A stretch of DNA of 64,000 nt from UBA9973 sp964586975 (GCA_964586975.1 CAZPJV010000001.1:15333-79332); one strand, 5' to 3'; shown: positions 29,979-38,297, counted from the first letter of the stretch. Notes: generated by a model from the letters alone, not told the origin. Made by a program: numbers and translations.

Positions 29979-31973
29979 TTATATCAAGGCGTAATCAATT
30001 GTTTTTCTCTCCAAATCCGCCGCCTGCACTTTTATTCTAACACGGTCGCCCAAGCGGTAGGACTTCTTGGTTTTTTGTCCGCAAAACGAAAGTTTCTTTT
30101 CATCAAAAACATAAAAATCGTCCTGCATATCCCGCACCCGCACCAGTCCTTCGCACTTGGTTTCAATTTCCTCCACATACAGGCCCCATTCCGTGATGCC
30201 GCTGACGACGCCGTCAAACCGCTGCCCCTTTCTGACCGACATATATTCCACCTGTTTGTATTTAATGGAAGCCCGTTCCGCGTCGGCGGCGCGCTTCTCC
30301 TGCTCGCTGGCGACCAGGGACATTTTTTCGTAATCCATTAATTTGTCGGCGGGGATTTTTTTGTCGGCTAGGCGGTTTTCCAGCAACCGGTGCACCAGGA
30401 TGTCCGGGTAGCGACGGATAGGGGAAGTGAAGTGAGTGTAATATTCAAAGGCCAGACCGTAGTGCCCGATGTTCTTGGTGGAGTAGACGGCTTTGGCCAT
30501 GGAGCGAATGACCGCGCGGTGCACGGTGTCTGCCATGGTGTCTTCTTTCCTCTTCAACTCCCGCAACAGCCTGTTGATTTCTCGGCTTGGGATAATTCCG
30601 GCCACTAGCGGGACTCGCAATCCCAAACTCTGGAGAAATAGCGCCAAGTCGGCCATTTTTTCTTTGCTGGGAAAATCATGCACGCGGTAGATGGCGATGT
30701 TCTCGGGCAGGCCTTTTCTTTTTTCGGACGAAAGCGCCCGCGCGACTTTTTTGTTGGCCAAGAGCATGAATTCCTCAATCAGGCGATTGGAATCTCCGCG
30801 CTCTTTTATTTCCACTTTTAGCGGCTGGCCGTCTTTGTCCAGCACAAACCGGACTTCATCCTGGTCCAGCGAAATCGCGCCCTGGGCGAATCTTTCCTTG
30901 GCTAATTTTTTCGCCAAATTATTCAAGATAGCAAGTTCTGCATGCAACGGCGCCGCAGGTTCCCGAATTGATTTCTCCGCTTCGGCATAGGTGAATCTTT
31001 TTTGGGAACGGATGACCGCGCGGCCGAACCATTCGCTTTTCACGCCGGCGTTTTTGTCCATTGTAAAAATGGCGCTCATGGTCAGGCGGTCTTGATTGGG
31101 AACCAGAGAGCACAAATCGTTGGACAATATTTCCGGCAGCATCGGTATGGTGCGGTCCACTAGGTAAACAGAAGTGCCCCGGTTGCGGGCCTCCTCGTCC
31201 AACAGGCTACCGGGCCGGACGTAATGCGACACGTCCGCGATGTGGATACCGATTTCATATAAGGGGTAATTAGACCCCCTCGCCCTGACCTGGGTCGGGG
31301 CACTCCCCCTTGGCAGGGGGAGAACACGAAAGGAAATTGCGTCGTCGAAATCTTTTGCGTCGCTTGGGTCAATGGTGAAAGTCAAAACTTTTCTGAAATC
31401 TCGGCGTCCCAGATAATCGCTTTCTTTTATCCCGCTAGTTTTTATTTTTTTTGCTTCCTCTTCAACTTTATTTGGCAGTTCGGAGTCAAAACCCTTTTCC
31501 ATGGCGATGGAATGCATTTCCGTGTCATTGTCGCCTGGCCAGCCAAGAACTTTGATTATTTTACCTTCCGGGGCCTTGCGCGGGTCGCTCCAAGAGACTA
31601 TTTCCGCGAAAACTTTCTGACCGGATTTTGCGCCGCCGAGCATTGTCGGCGGTATCAGAATATCCGTATACATTTTCGTATCATCCGGCTTCAAAAAGAA
31701 TATATCTTTTTCTTTTTCTAAAACTCCGGCGAAACGCACTTTCGCGCGGGCAATTATTTTTGACACCTCGGCGGTTTGCCGGCCTCGGCCTTTGGGATGC
31801 AGGATGATTTCCACCAAGTCTCCGTGCAGAGCGGTGTTTAAGTGCCGGAAATCAATCTCCGGGTCCTGCCCCTTGTTTTTTTCAGCCCCCACTGCGACAT
31901 AACCGGTGCCCTTGGAGGAGATGGAAACAACTCCTTCCAGCCTATGAGGTCCTCTGAGTTTTTTCTTTTTCAC
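29979..31973 (-). CDS. rnr: Ribonuclease R-type 3'-5' exoribonuclease
   Basis: This processive RNase degrades structured RNA. The 664 residues comprise N-terminal cold-shock-like domains, an RNB catalytic domain with TFTIDPSDAKDFDDAISF (metal-binding Asp cluster) and YYTHFTSPIRRYPDILVHRLL, and a C-terminal S1 domain (FDGVVSGITEWGLYVE). The usual N-terminal winged helix is absent. It starts with GTG; a TATATT box ends 6 nt upstream. A palindromic repeat adds about 18 residues (LPLPRGSAPTQVRARGSN) immediately after the active-site strand, in the turn before YEIGIHIADVSHYV. Confidence 0.95.
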   Translation of the reverse strand: MKKKKLRGPHRLEGVVSISSKGTGYVAVGAEKNKGQDPEIDFRHLNTALHGDLVEIILHPKGRGRQTAEVSKIIARAKVRFAGVLEKEKDIFFLKPDDTKMYTDILIPPTMLGGAKSGQKVFAEIVSWSDPRKAPEGKIIKVLGWPGDNDTEMHSIAMEKGFDSELPNKVEEEAKKIKTSGIKESDYLGRRDFRKVLTFTIDPSDAKDFDDAISFRVLPLPRGSAPTQVRARGSNYPLYEIGIHIADVSHYVRPGSLLDEEARNRGTSVYLVDRTIPMLPEILSNDLCSLVPNQDRLTMSAIFTMDKNAGVKSEWFGRAVIRSQKRFTYAEAEKSIREPAAPLHAELAILNNLAKKLAKERFAQGAISLDQDEVRFVLDKDGQPLKVEIKERGDSNRLIEEFMLLANKKVARALSSEKRKGLPENIAIYRVHDFPSKEKMADLALFLQSLGLRVPLVAGIIPSREINRLLRELKRKEDTMADTVHRAVIRSMAKAVYSTKNIGHYGLAFEYYTHFTSPIRRYPDILVHRLLENRLADKKIPADKLMDYEKMSLVASEQEKRAADAERASIKYKQVEYMSVRKGQRFDGVVSGITEWGLYVEEIETKCEGLVRVRDMQDDFYVFDEKKLSFCGQKTKKSYRLGDRVRIKVQAADLERKTIDYALI
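31266..31322. repeat. Palindromic element, family A, in frame inside rnr
   Basis: On the gene strand CCCCCTGCCAAGGGGGAG is followed by an extra GACCCAGGTC palindrome and then GGGGGTCTAATTA. Core and right end match the ligA copy closely. It sits 40 residues or fewer from RNB catalytic aspartates. Confidence 0.8.
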
Positions 31974-31979
31974 CTTCCC

Positions 31980-31985
31980 AATATA
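31980..31985 (-). promoter_or_regulatory. -10 box of rnr (leaderless, GTG start)
   Basis: TATATT on the minus strand, then GGGAAG, then GTG at 31973. Confidence 0.5.
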
Positions 31986-32029
31986 TCACAAAAAATTACA
32001 TTACGTATTGCTTTTTAAAGTTTTTATGC

Positions 32030-32035
32030 TAGACT
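32030..32035 (+). promoter_or_regulatory. Extended -10 box of rpsP (leaderless)
   Basis: TGC-TAGACT then 6 nt then the rpsP ATG at 32042. Confidence 0.6.
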
Positions 32036-32041
32036 CAAAAA

Positions 32042-32356
32042 ATGCTAAAAATAAGATTTCAAAGAATCGGCCGGAAAAACGACCCTTCCTTCCGGGCGGT
32101 CTTGACCGACTCCAAGAACAGCACCAAGAGCGGAAAATTTTTGGAGATTCTGGGCACCTATAATCCTAGCGCCAAAGAGGCCAAGAGAAATCTGAATGCC
32201 GAGCGGATAAAATACTGGTTGGGCCAAGGCGCCCAGCCGTCCGATACGATGCACAATTTCCTGGTGCACGACCAAGTTATCCCGGGCAAAAAAATCAATG
32301 TTTTGCCGAAAAAGAAGCCGACCGGCAAGAGGAGGGAGTTGAAGGCTAAAAAATAG
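32042..32356 (+). CDS. rpsP: Ribosomal protein bS16
   Basis: This encodes 104 residues. MLKIRFQRIGRKNDPSFRAVLTDSKNSTKSGKFLEILGTYNP is the highly conserved start of bS16; ERIKYWLGQGAQPSDTMHNFL follows and the C-terminus is Lys/Arg-rich. It stabilises the body of the small subunit. The order rpsP, KH protein, trmD is the common bacterial arrangement. Confidence 0.97.
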   Translation: MLKIRFQRIGRKNDPSFRAVLTDSKNSTKSGKFLEILGTYNPSAKEAKRNLNAERIKYWLGQGAQPSDTMHNFLVHDQVIPGKKINVLPKKKPTGKRRELKAKK

Positions 32357-32431
32357 TATTCTATAATTATCAGTATCGCAGTTTACGGTCGTAATACTGC
32401 AAAGATTACAAAGTATAAATTCTGCAACACT

Positions 32432-32776
32432 ATGGAAGAAGCAGACAAGGTGTTTCTGGAGTATGTGGTCAAGGCGCTGGTGGATAATCCGAACGATGTG
32501 AAAATCGAACGGACCGTGGATGAAATGGGCGTGCTGATTACCCTGACGGTCAATCCCGCCGATATGGGTAAAATTATTGGACGCATGGGCAATACCGCCA
32601 AGGCGATTCGCACTCTGCTCCGCATCATCGGCATGAAGAACAACGCCCGGGTGAACTTAAAAATCAACGAGCCGGTCGGAGGCATGCGCGAAGGAAGTCA
32701 CATGGGCGGCGGCATGTCTCAAGGCCCGACCCTCAAGACCGTGGACCAGGCGATGGAAGATTTGAAAGGCATATAA
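32432..32776 (+). CDS. khpA: KH-domain RNA-binding protein
   Basis: This encodes 114 residues. The N-terminal 76 residues fit KhpA: FLEYVVKALVDNPNDVKIERTVDEMGVLITLTVNPADMGKIIGRMGNTAKAIRTLL, where the GxxG loop of the KH fold is IGRMGN. A Gly/Met-rich tail (VGGMREGSHMGGGMSQG) is additional. KhpA binds RNA, often with KhpB, and influences cell division in some bacteria. It stands between rpsP and trmD as usual and is followed by a strong terminator. Confidence 0.92.
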   Translation: MEEADKVFLEYVVKALVDNPNDVKIERTVDEMGVLITLTVNPADMGKIIGRMGNTAKAIRTLLRIIGMKNNARVNLKINEPVGGMREGSHMGGGMSQGPTLKTVDQAMEDLKGI

Positions 32777-32803
32777 AAAAATCCCCCGAAAGGGGGATTT
32801 TTG
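32777..32803 (+). terminator. Terminator after the KH gene, abutting the trmD promoter
   Basis: AAAATCCCCC-GAAA-GGGGGATTTTT. The T-run merges into the TGCTATAAT promoter of trmD. Confidence 0.9.
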
Positions 32804-32804
32804 C

Positions 32805-32810
32805 TATAAT
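32805..32810 (+). promoter_or_regulatory. Extended -10 box of trmD (leaderless)
   Basis: TGC-TATAAT then 7 nt then ATG at 32818. The earlier in-frame ATG at 32809 overlaps the box and is unlikely to be used. Confidence 0.7.
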
Positions 32811-32817
32811 GCATTTT

Positions 32818-33504
32818 ATGCGTTTTCATGTAATTACAATTTTTCCGGAAATGTTTTATTCTTATTTAAAAGAGTCCATTATCGGCCGGGCGGTGAAGGC
32901 GAAAAAGATTTCCATCAAATTTTATAATCCTTGGGATTTTTGCCCCAAGCAGGAGCGGGTGGATGCTCGGCCCTATGGCGGCGGTCCCGGCATGGTGTTG
33001 CGACCGGAATTTATAATCAAAGCTATAGTGAAAGCTTTGAAGAATGCTAACTCCTCCCAAACCCTCCCCTTACGTAAGGGGAGGGCAAAGGGTGGGGTTA
33101 TGATAATCAATTTTGTGCCCAGCGCCGAAAAATTCAATACGGCGTTTGCCAAAAAATTTGCAAAAAAATACCGAGATATCATTTTAATTGCCGGCCGGTA
33201 TGAAGGCATTGATGCCCGGGTAGATAAAATTTTCAAAACTAAAAAAATATCCGTAGGGGATTATGTCCTTACCGGCGGGGAACTGCCGGCGATGATTTTA
33301 ATTGATTGTATTGCCCGCCAAGTGCCGGGAGTTCTGGGCAAGCATGAATCTTTAGAAGAAGAGAGGGTCTCAAGCAGCGAAGTTTACACTCGCCCGGAAG
33401 TTCTAAAATATCGCGGGAAAAATTATCGCGTGCCTAACGTGCTCCTTTCCGGTAACCATGCTAAAATTAATGCATGGAAGCAAAACAAACAAAAATCAGG
33501 ATAG
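32818..33504 (+). CDS. trmD: tRNA (guanine-N1)-methyltransferase
   Basis: This methylates G37 of tRNAs using SAM. The 228-residue product has the trefoil-knot SPOUT core: MRFHVITIFPEMF, RPYGGGPGMVLRPE, LIAGRYEGIDARV, SVGDYVLTGGELPAMILIDCIARQVPGVLG and the C-terminal domain RPEVLKYRGKNYRVPNVLLSGNHAKINAW. The start is chosen by the promoter (32818, not 32809). About 18 residues (SSQTLPLRKGRAKGGV) are encoded by a palindromic repeat in the loop before MIINFVPSAEKF. The 3' end overlaps the next gene by 31 bp. Confidence 0.96.
   Translation: MRFHVITIFPEMFYSYLKESIIGRAVKAKKISIKFYNPWDFCPKQERVDARPYGGGPGMVLRPEFIIKAIVKALKNANSSQTLPLRKGRAKGGVMIINFVPSAEKFNTAFAKKFAKKYRDIILIAGRYEGIDARVDKIFKTKKISVGDYVLTGGELPAMILIDCIARQVPGVLGKHESLEEERVSSSEVYTRPEVLKYRGKNYRVPNVLLSGNHAKINAWKQNKQKSG
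33046..33100. repeat. Palindromic element, family A, in frame inside trmD
   Basis: CTCCCAAACCCTCCCCTTAC and its partner GTAAGGGGAGGGCAAAGGGT form the dyad, followed by GGGGTTATG. It closely parallels the intergenic copy after pilC. Confidence 0.85.
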
Positions 33505-34259
33505 ATTTTATCGTAGTTATCTTGATGGTGATTGTAACTATACCCCTTGTTCTTTTGTTTCAAGTCCGGTTTTTAACCTCTACGCTGTTGTTTTTTGGTG
33601 TGCCCGCCCTTTATCTATTTTTAAGAAAGCCCAAGCAGACAAATAGATTAGCGCATACTCTTTTGGGTGGAATGATAGCCTCTTTTGTTCTAGATTTTTT
33701 TGCCGAAATCAATGGGGCTTGGTCTTGGGCGCCGGAAGGGCAGTTGTTTTTTCCCAACAAACTTTTTGACCTTGTGCCTATAGACGTGCTTATTTGGTAT
33801 TTTTTTTGGATTTTATTCACCGTTATATATTATGAACATTTTTTCGAAAATGAACGTTCGGAAAAGATTTCCCCATTATTTAATTATGCTTTCCTATCTA
33901 TCTTTTCAATTGCTGTTCTAATGATAGTGGTGTTCTATGCAAATCAGGATCTTTTAATATTTCCTTACGCATATTTATATTTGATGTTATTTTTTTCATA
34001 CCCCTTCTTTATTCTCATTTTCAAAAAACCTCATCTGATAGACAAACTCATGAAAGCTTCGATATTCAACATCCTTCTCTTTTTAAGCTTTGAACTTACG
34101 GCTCTACATCTTGACCAATGGAGATTTCCCGGACAGTACATAGGTTATGTGCAACTTTTTGGCCTTCAATTTCCTTTTGAGGAGTTTGTTTTTTGGATAG
34201 TATTAGGAACACCAATTTTTCTATCTTATTACGAAATATGTGTCGATGATGGCAAGTAG
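33474..34259 (+). CDS. Lycopene-cyclase-domain membrane protein (CrtYc/CrtYd-like, tandem)
   Basis: This encodes 261 residues with seven or so membrane helices. The C-terminal half has LDQWRFPGQYIGYVQLFGLQFPFEEFVFWIVLGTP, closely matching the heterodimeric-type lycopene cyclase motif in which W..N..Y..G..LLG.P.EE.LFF carries the catalytic acidic pair. The N-terminal half contains a degenerate copy (NGAWSW.., LFDLVPIDVLIWYFF, YYEHFF) without the EE pair. This implies carotenoid ring formation or a derived role. No other carotenoid gene is in the window, so function is uncertain. It starts inside the end of trmD (31-bp overlap) and its base composition is more AT-rich than the neighbours. Confidence 0.65.
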   Translation: MEAKQTKIRIDFIVVILMVIVTIPLVLLFQVRFLTSTLLFFGVPALYLFLRKPKQTNRLAHTLLGGMIASFVLDFFAEINGAWSWAPEGQLFFPNKLFDLVPIDVLIWYFFWILFTVIYYEHFFENERSEKISPLFNYAFLSIFSIAVLMIVVFYANQDLLIFPYAYLYLMLFFSYPFFILIFKKPHLIDKLMKASIFNILLFLSFELTALHLDQWRFPGQYIGYVQLFGLQFPFEEFVFWIVLGTPIFLSYYEICVDDGK

Positions 34260-34304
34260 ATAAAAAATGCATCGATAATTTATAAGATAAAGTAGATAAT
34301 TAAT

Positions 34305-34346
34305 GGTTGTGTATAAATCCAGCATATGCTAAAATATTACACAACC
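34305..34346. promoter_or_regulatory. 42-bp dyad operator/promoter, site 1
   Basis: Arms GGTTGTGTA (34305-34313) and TACACAACC (34338-34346) are perfect inverse complements, centred exactly on the palindrome AGCATATGCT (34321-34330) with 7 nt on each side. A promoter is superimposed: TTGTGT (34307-34312), 17-bp spacer, TGC-TAAAAT (-10 at 34330-34335), giving transcription from about 34342, 7 nt before the regulator ATG. Confidence 0.8.
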
Positions 34347-34348
34347 CA

Positions 34349-34951
34349 ATGGAAAATAGATACCTTTCGCAGTTAAGAGACTTTCTGGATTCAGGCACAA
34401 CCAACGCAAAGATTGCCAAGGTTTCTTTGTGCGTATTGGCCGTTGCCTCCATGCCGGTATTGGCATTTGTTGCCGCGGCTATGGGCAATACCGTCCAAGT
34501 TTTCAGGCAATTTGAAACATCCAAGCGTTTCAACAAGGAACAAATAAGAAATTCCATAAGTTCTCTCCGCAAACAAAAATTAATTGAGTACATTGAATAC
34601 AAAAACAGCAAAACTATTGTAAAAATTACCAAAAAGGGCGAATCCAAATTGCGTGCCTTCGCGATTGATCTCCTGAAAATAAAAAAGCCTAAAAAATGGG
34701 ATAAAAAATGGCGGCTGGCAATGTTTGATATACCCATGCGATTTACCAGGGGCAGAGAAGCATTCAGATATCATTTGAAAGAGTTAGGATTTTACCAGTT
34801 TCAAAAATCTGCGTGGATTTATCCATATCCGTGCGAAGATGAAATTATATTTATTGCCGATTTCTTTGGGGTAAGCAAGTTTATGGAAGTTCTAACTGTG
34901 GAACGGATTCTAAGAGACGAGCACCTAAAAAAACATTTTCATCTGACTTGA
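34349..34951 (+). CDS. Winged-helix regulator with Cas2-fold (PaaX-like) C-terminal domain
   Basis: This encodes 200 residues from the ATG at 34349. It has an N-terminal hydrophobic stretch (VSLCVLAVASMPVLAFVAAAM) and a winged helix (about 50-110: FNKEQIRNSISSLRKQKLIEYIEYKN..IVKITKKGESKL). A ferredoxin-like domain follows: KWRLAMFDIPMRFTRGREAFRYHLKELGF, then AWIYPYPCEDEIIFIADFFGV. This last part resembles Cas2 and the middle domain of PaaX repressors. No cas genes or CRISPR array are nearby, so a transcriptional regulator is preferred. Identical-architecture 42-bp dyads lie directly upstream and directly downstream, the obvious candidate binding sites; the second controls DNA leading into rpoB. 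Confidence 0.75.
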   Translation: MENRYLSQLRDFLDSGTTNAKIAKVSLCVLAVASMPVLAFVAAAMGNTVQVFRQFETSKRFNKEQIRNSISSLRKQKLIEYIEYKNSKTIVKITKKGESKLRAFAIDLLKIKKPKKWDKKWRLAMFDIPMRFTRGREAFRYHLKELGFYQFQKSAWIYPYPCEDEIIFIADFFGVSKFMEVLTVERILRDEHLKKHFHLT

Positions 34952-34953
34952 TG

Positions 34954-34995
34954 AATTGTGTAAGATTTCAGCATATGCTAGAATTATACACAATT
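34954..34995. promoter_or_regulatory. 42-bp dyad operator/promoter, site 2 (towards rpoBC)
   Basis: Arms AATTGTGTA (34954-34962) and TACACAATT (34987-34995) are centred on AGCATATGCT (34970-34979), with the same 7-nt spacing as site 1. A promoter is again superimposed: TTGTGT (34956-34961), 17-bp spacer, TGC-TAGAAT (-10 at 34979-34984). It starts 2 nt after the regulator stop and points at rpoB. Confidence 0.8.
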
Positions 34996-35025
34996 TAAAT
35001 CATTATAAAATATCCCCAGATCGGT

Positions 35026-35053
35026 TTGACAAAGATTTGGAAATCCGTATACT
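35026..35053 (+). promoter_or_regulatory. Sigma-70-type promoter of rpoBC
   Basis: TTGACA (35026-35031), 16-bp spacer, TATACT (35048-35053), about 75 nt before the rpoB ATG. A short GGCTT-TAA-AAGCC hairpin lies in the leader (about 35098-35110). This would be a second, operator-free promoter behind site 2. Confidence 0.8.
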
Positions 35054-35130
35054 TGCACTAACTGATTGAGTACCGGATGCATCTCTTATTATAAGAAGGC
35101 TTTAAAAGCCCTATTTTGCTTTGATTTAAT

Positions 35131-38100
35131 ATGCTCAAAGACAAAGCGCGTCCGAAGAAGTACTTTTCTCGCTACAAAAAGCCCCTGGCTCCGTTTCCCA
35201 ACCTAATCCAAGCCCAACTCAAAAGCTTCCAATGGCTGGTGGCGGAAGGCATCGGGGAAGTGTTCAAAGAGTTCTCGCCGATTGCCGATTATTCCGGCAA
35301 GAAATTTGTGCTGGAGTTTTCCTCCTTCTCTCTGTCCGAATCCAAAACCGATGAAAACGATTCCAAAATCAACAAGCTCTCCTATCAAGGATTGCTGAAG
35401 GCGCGGGTCAAGCTAACCAACAAAGTTTTGGGCACCGTCAAAGAGCAGGAAATTTTTATGTCCGAGCTGCCGCTGATGACATCGCACGGCACTTTCATCA
35501 TCAACGGCGTGGAGCGGGTTATCGTGCCGCAATTGGCGCGCTCCTTCGGCGTGTTTTTCACCGAGTCGGAAAATAAGGGCCAGAAATATTTCGGCGCGAA
35601 AATAATTCCGGCGCGCGGCGTTTGGATAGAGATAGAGTCTGAAGCGGATGGCGCGATTTATATGCGTATCGACAAGAAGAGAAAGTTTCCCGCCACGGCT
35701 CTTTTAAGAACTCTGGGTTATCATACCGACGAAGCTATTCTCAAAGCCTTCGACGGTGTGTTGAACGCGGAAACAGCGCTCAAGAATTCCTTTGGCAAAG
35801 AAGGGACCAAAAATTTGGACGATGCTTATGTGGAAATATACAAACGCCTGCGGGACGGTGATATGGCCACGGCGGAGAACGCCAAAGAGTTCATTCATTC
35901 CTTGTTTACGCCGGAGCGCTACGATTTATCGCCGGTGGGACGATTCCGGTTTAATCAGCGTTTCAACAAGCCGACGAACGAAGCCGAGCTGGCGCGCCGA
36001 GTAATTTCCAAAGAAGATTTAGTGACTGTTATTTCCAATATAATCGCCCTGAACAACACTCCGGACGCGGAAGCGGATGACATTGACCACTTAGGGCAGA
36101 GACGCGTGCGGTTTGTCGGAGAAATTCTCCAGCAAAAAGTGCGCACCGGCATGATGCAGATTAAGCGTAACATTCAAGACCGCATGTCCATTATTGATGT
36201 GGATACGGCCATGCCCATCCAGATAATTAACCAGCGCCCGCTGCAGGCTCGCATCAAGGAATTTTTTACCACCAACCAGCTTTCGCAATTTATGGCGCAG
36301 GAGAATGTGCTTTACGAAATGGAGCATCTGCGCACGCTTTCGGCGCTCGGTCCCGGTGGCCTGACCCGCGAGCGGGCCGGCTTGGAAGTGCGCGATGTGC
36401 ACCCTTCGCACTACGGCCGGGTTTGCCCGATTCACACGCCGGAAGGCCCGAATATCGGGTTGATTCTGCACCTTTCCACTTACGCGAAAATTAACGATTT
36501 CGGAATCATTGAAACTCCGTACGTCAAAGTAAAAAATGCTAAAATTACCGGCGAGATTGTTTATTTGAATGCACTGGAAGAAGAAAAATACAACATCGCT
36601 CACGCCGGCATTCCTTATGACCAGGACGGCAAAATCACCAAGGAAAAAGTTGAGGCCAGAATTAAAACCGAGCCGGGCATGGTCGCCCGCGAAGAAGTGG
36701 ATTTCATAGATGTGGCGCCGAATCAGGCGTTTTCCATCGCCACTTCCATGATTCCGTTTTTGGAACACAACAACGCCAACCGCGCGCTCATGGGCAGCAA
36801 CATGCAAAAACAGGCGGTGCCCTGCGTCTTGCCGGAAATGCCGCTAGTGGCTACCGGCGTGGAAGAGCTGGCGTCTCGGGATTCCGGCCGGTTGGTCATC
36901 GCGGCCGAGGATGGAGTCGTCAAATATTTAGATGCGAAGAAAATAGTCGTCAAAGGAAAAAAGGAAATGACTTATCCGCTTGTCAATTTTCTGCGCAACA
37001 ACAATTTCGCCGTGTTCCACCAGCGTCCGGTGGTGAGCGTGGGAGACAAAGTGAAAAAGGGCGACATTCTGGCCGACACCGCCAGCACCGTGAACGGGCA
37101 AATCTCACTCGGGCAGAACATTTTTGTCGCTTTTCTGTCATGGTCCGGCGCCACTTATGAAGATGCCATCATTATCTCCGAGCGGCTGGTAAAAAACAGC
37201 AAGTTTACCAGCGTTTATGTGGAAGAATTTACCTGCGTGGTGCGCGACACCAAGCTGGGTCCCGAAATCACTACCCGCGACATACCGAACGTGGGCGAAC
37301 TGAAGCTCAAAGATTTGGATGAAGACGGCATTGTCCGCATCGGCGCGGAAGTGAGAGAAAACGACATCTTGGTGGGAAAGATTACGCCCAAAGGGGAAAC
37401 CGAATTGACGCCGGAGGAGCGACTTTTACGCTCCATCTTTGCCGAAAAGGCCCGCGACGTGAAAGACACTTCGCTGCGCATGGAGCACGGTAAGCGCGGG
37501 CGCATCATCGGCGTGAAAATTTTCTCCCGCGAGCTGGGACATGCGCTGGAAGCGGGCATCATCAAAAAAATTGTGATTGAGGTTGCGCAAATCCGCAACA
37601 TTTCCGTGGGCGACAAGCTTTCCGGGCGCCACGGCAACAAAGGAGTTATCTCCACTATTCTGCCGGAGGAAGATATGCCTTATACCGCAGACGGCACGCC
37701 GGTAGACATAATTCTGTCCCCTTTGGGCGTGCCTTCCCGCATGAACCTGGGGCAAATTTTAGAAATGCATCTCGGCATGGCGGCGAATACTTTGGGCTAT
37801 CAGGCCATCGTGCCGCCGTTCCTGGGAGCTAAAAACGAAGAGATACGGGAAGAGTTGCAAAAAGCCGGATTCCCCGAGAGCGGCAAGATGGAACTTTTTG
37901 ACGGCCGGACCGGCGAGGCCTTTAAGCAGGATGTGGCGGTGGGCTATATGTATATGTTGAAGCTGCATCACATGGTGGAAGACAAGATTCATATGCGTTC
38001 CATCGGTCCTTACTCGCTGATTACCCAGCAACCGCTTGGCGGCAAGGCGCAGGGCGGCGGCCAGCGGTTCGGAGAAATGGAAGTCTGGGCCCTGGAAGGC

Positions 38101-38292
38101 TACGGCGCGGCTTACACTCTGCGCGAAATGCTGACCATCAAGTCGGACGATATTTTGGGACGGTCGGCAACCTTTGACGCGATTATCAAAAACGAGCCGA
38201 TCCGGCCGCCCAATTCCCCGGCTTCCTTTAACGTGCTCTTAAATTATTTGCGGGGTCTGGCGCTGGACGTGGATTTGAAAAAATCCAAATAA
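35131..38292 (+). CDS. rpoB: RNA polymerase beta subunit
   Basis: This 1053-residue catalytic-core subunit has FPNLIQAQLKSFQWL near the start, PLMTSHGTFIINGVERVIVPQL in the lobe, DHLGQRRVRFVGEILQ and NQLSQFMAQENVLYEMEHLRTLSALGPGGLTRERAGLEVRDVHPSHYGRVCPIHTPEGPNIGLI region (rifampicin pocket). It ends with GDKLSGRHGNKGVIS, HHMVEDKIHMRSIGPYSLITQQPLGGKAQ and GGQRFGEMEVWALEGYGA. In the rifampicin region the usual fork-loop SQFMDQ is SQFMAQ, with further small changes (ENVLYEMEHLRTLSALG), so rifampicin response may differ. It is shorter than the 1340-residue E. coli protein, lacking its lineage inserts. rpoC begins 5 nt later. Confidence 0.98.
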   Translation: MLKDKARPKKYFSRYKKPLAPFPNLIQAQLKSFQWLVAEGIGEVFKEFSPIADYSGKKFVLEFSSFSLSESKTDENDSKINKLSYQGLLKARVKLTNKVLGTVKEQEIFMSELPLMTSHGTFIINGVERVIVPQLARSFGVFFTESENKGQKYFGAKIIPARGVWIEIESEADGAIYMRIDKKRKFPATALLRTLGYHTDEAILKAFDGVLNAETALKNSFGKEGTKNLDDAYVEIYKRLRDGDMATAENAKEFIHSLFTPERYDLSPVGRFRFNQRFNKPTNEAELARRVISKEDLVTVISNIIALNNTPDAEADDIDHLGQRRVRFVGEILQQKVRTGMMQIKRNIQDRMSIIDVDTAMPIQIINQRPLQARIKEFFTTNQLSQFMAQENVLYEMEHLRTLSALGPGGLTRERAGLEVRDVHPSHYGRVCPIHTPEGPNIGLILHLSTYAKINDFGIIETPYVKVKNAKITGEIVYLNALEEEKYNIAHAGIPYDQDGKITKEKVEARIKTEPGMVAREEVDFIDVAPNQAFSIATSMIPFLEHNNANRALMGSNMQKQAVPCVLPEMPLVATGVEELASRDSGRLVIAAEDGVVKYLDAKKIVVKGKKEMTYPLVNFLRNNNFAVFHQRPVVSVGDKVKKGDILADTASTVNGQISLGQNIFVAFLSWSGATYEDAIIISERLVKNSKFTSVYVEEFTCVVRDTKLGPEITTRDIPNVGELKLKDLDEDGIVRIGAEVRENDILVGKITPKGETELTPEERLLRSIFAEKARDVKDTSLRMEHGKRGRIIGVKIFSRELGHALEAGIIKKIVIEVAQIRNISVGDKLSGRHGNKGVISTILPEEDMPYTADGTPVDIILSPLGVPSRMNLGQILEMHLGMAANTLGYQAIVPPFLGAKNEEIREELQKAGFPESGKMELFDGRTGEAFKQDVAVGYMYMLKLHHMVEDKIHMRSIGPYSLITQQPLGGKAQGGGQRFGEMEVWALEGYGAAYTLREMLTIKSDDILGRSATFDAIIKNEPIRPPNSPASFNVLLNYLRGLALDVDLKKSK

Positions 38293-38297
38293 AAAAT

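Noticed and set aside
34349..34951. Cas2 of a CRISPR system
   Set aside because: The C-terminal domain looks Cas2-like, but there is no Cas1, no effector and no repeat-spacer array in 64 kb, and the N-terminal winged helix plus flanking operators fit a PaaX-like regulator.
35026..35131. Riboswitch or ribosomal-protein leader upstream of rpoB
   Set aside because: Only a 5-bp hairpin is visible in the 75-nt leader; not enough for a structured regulator.
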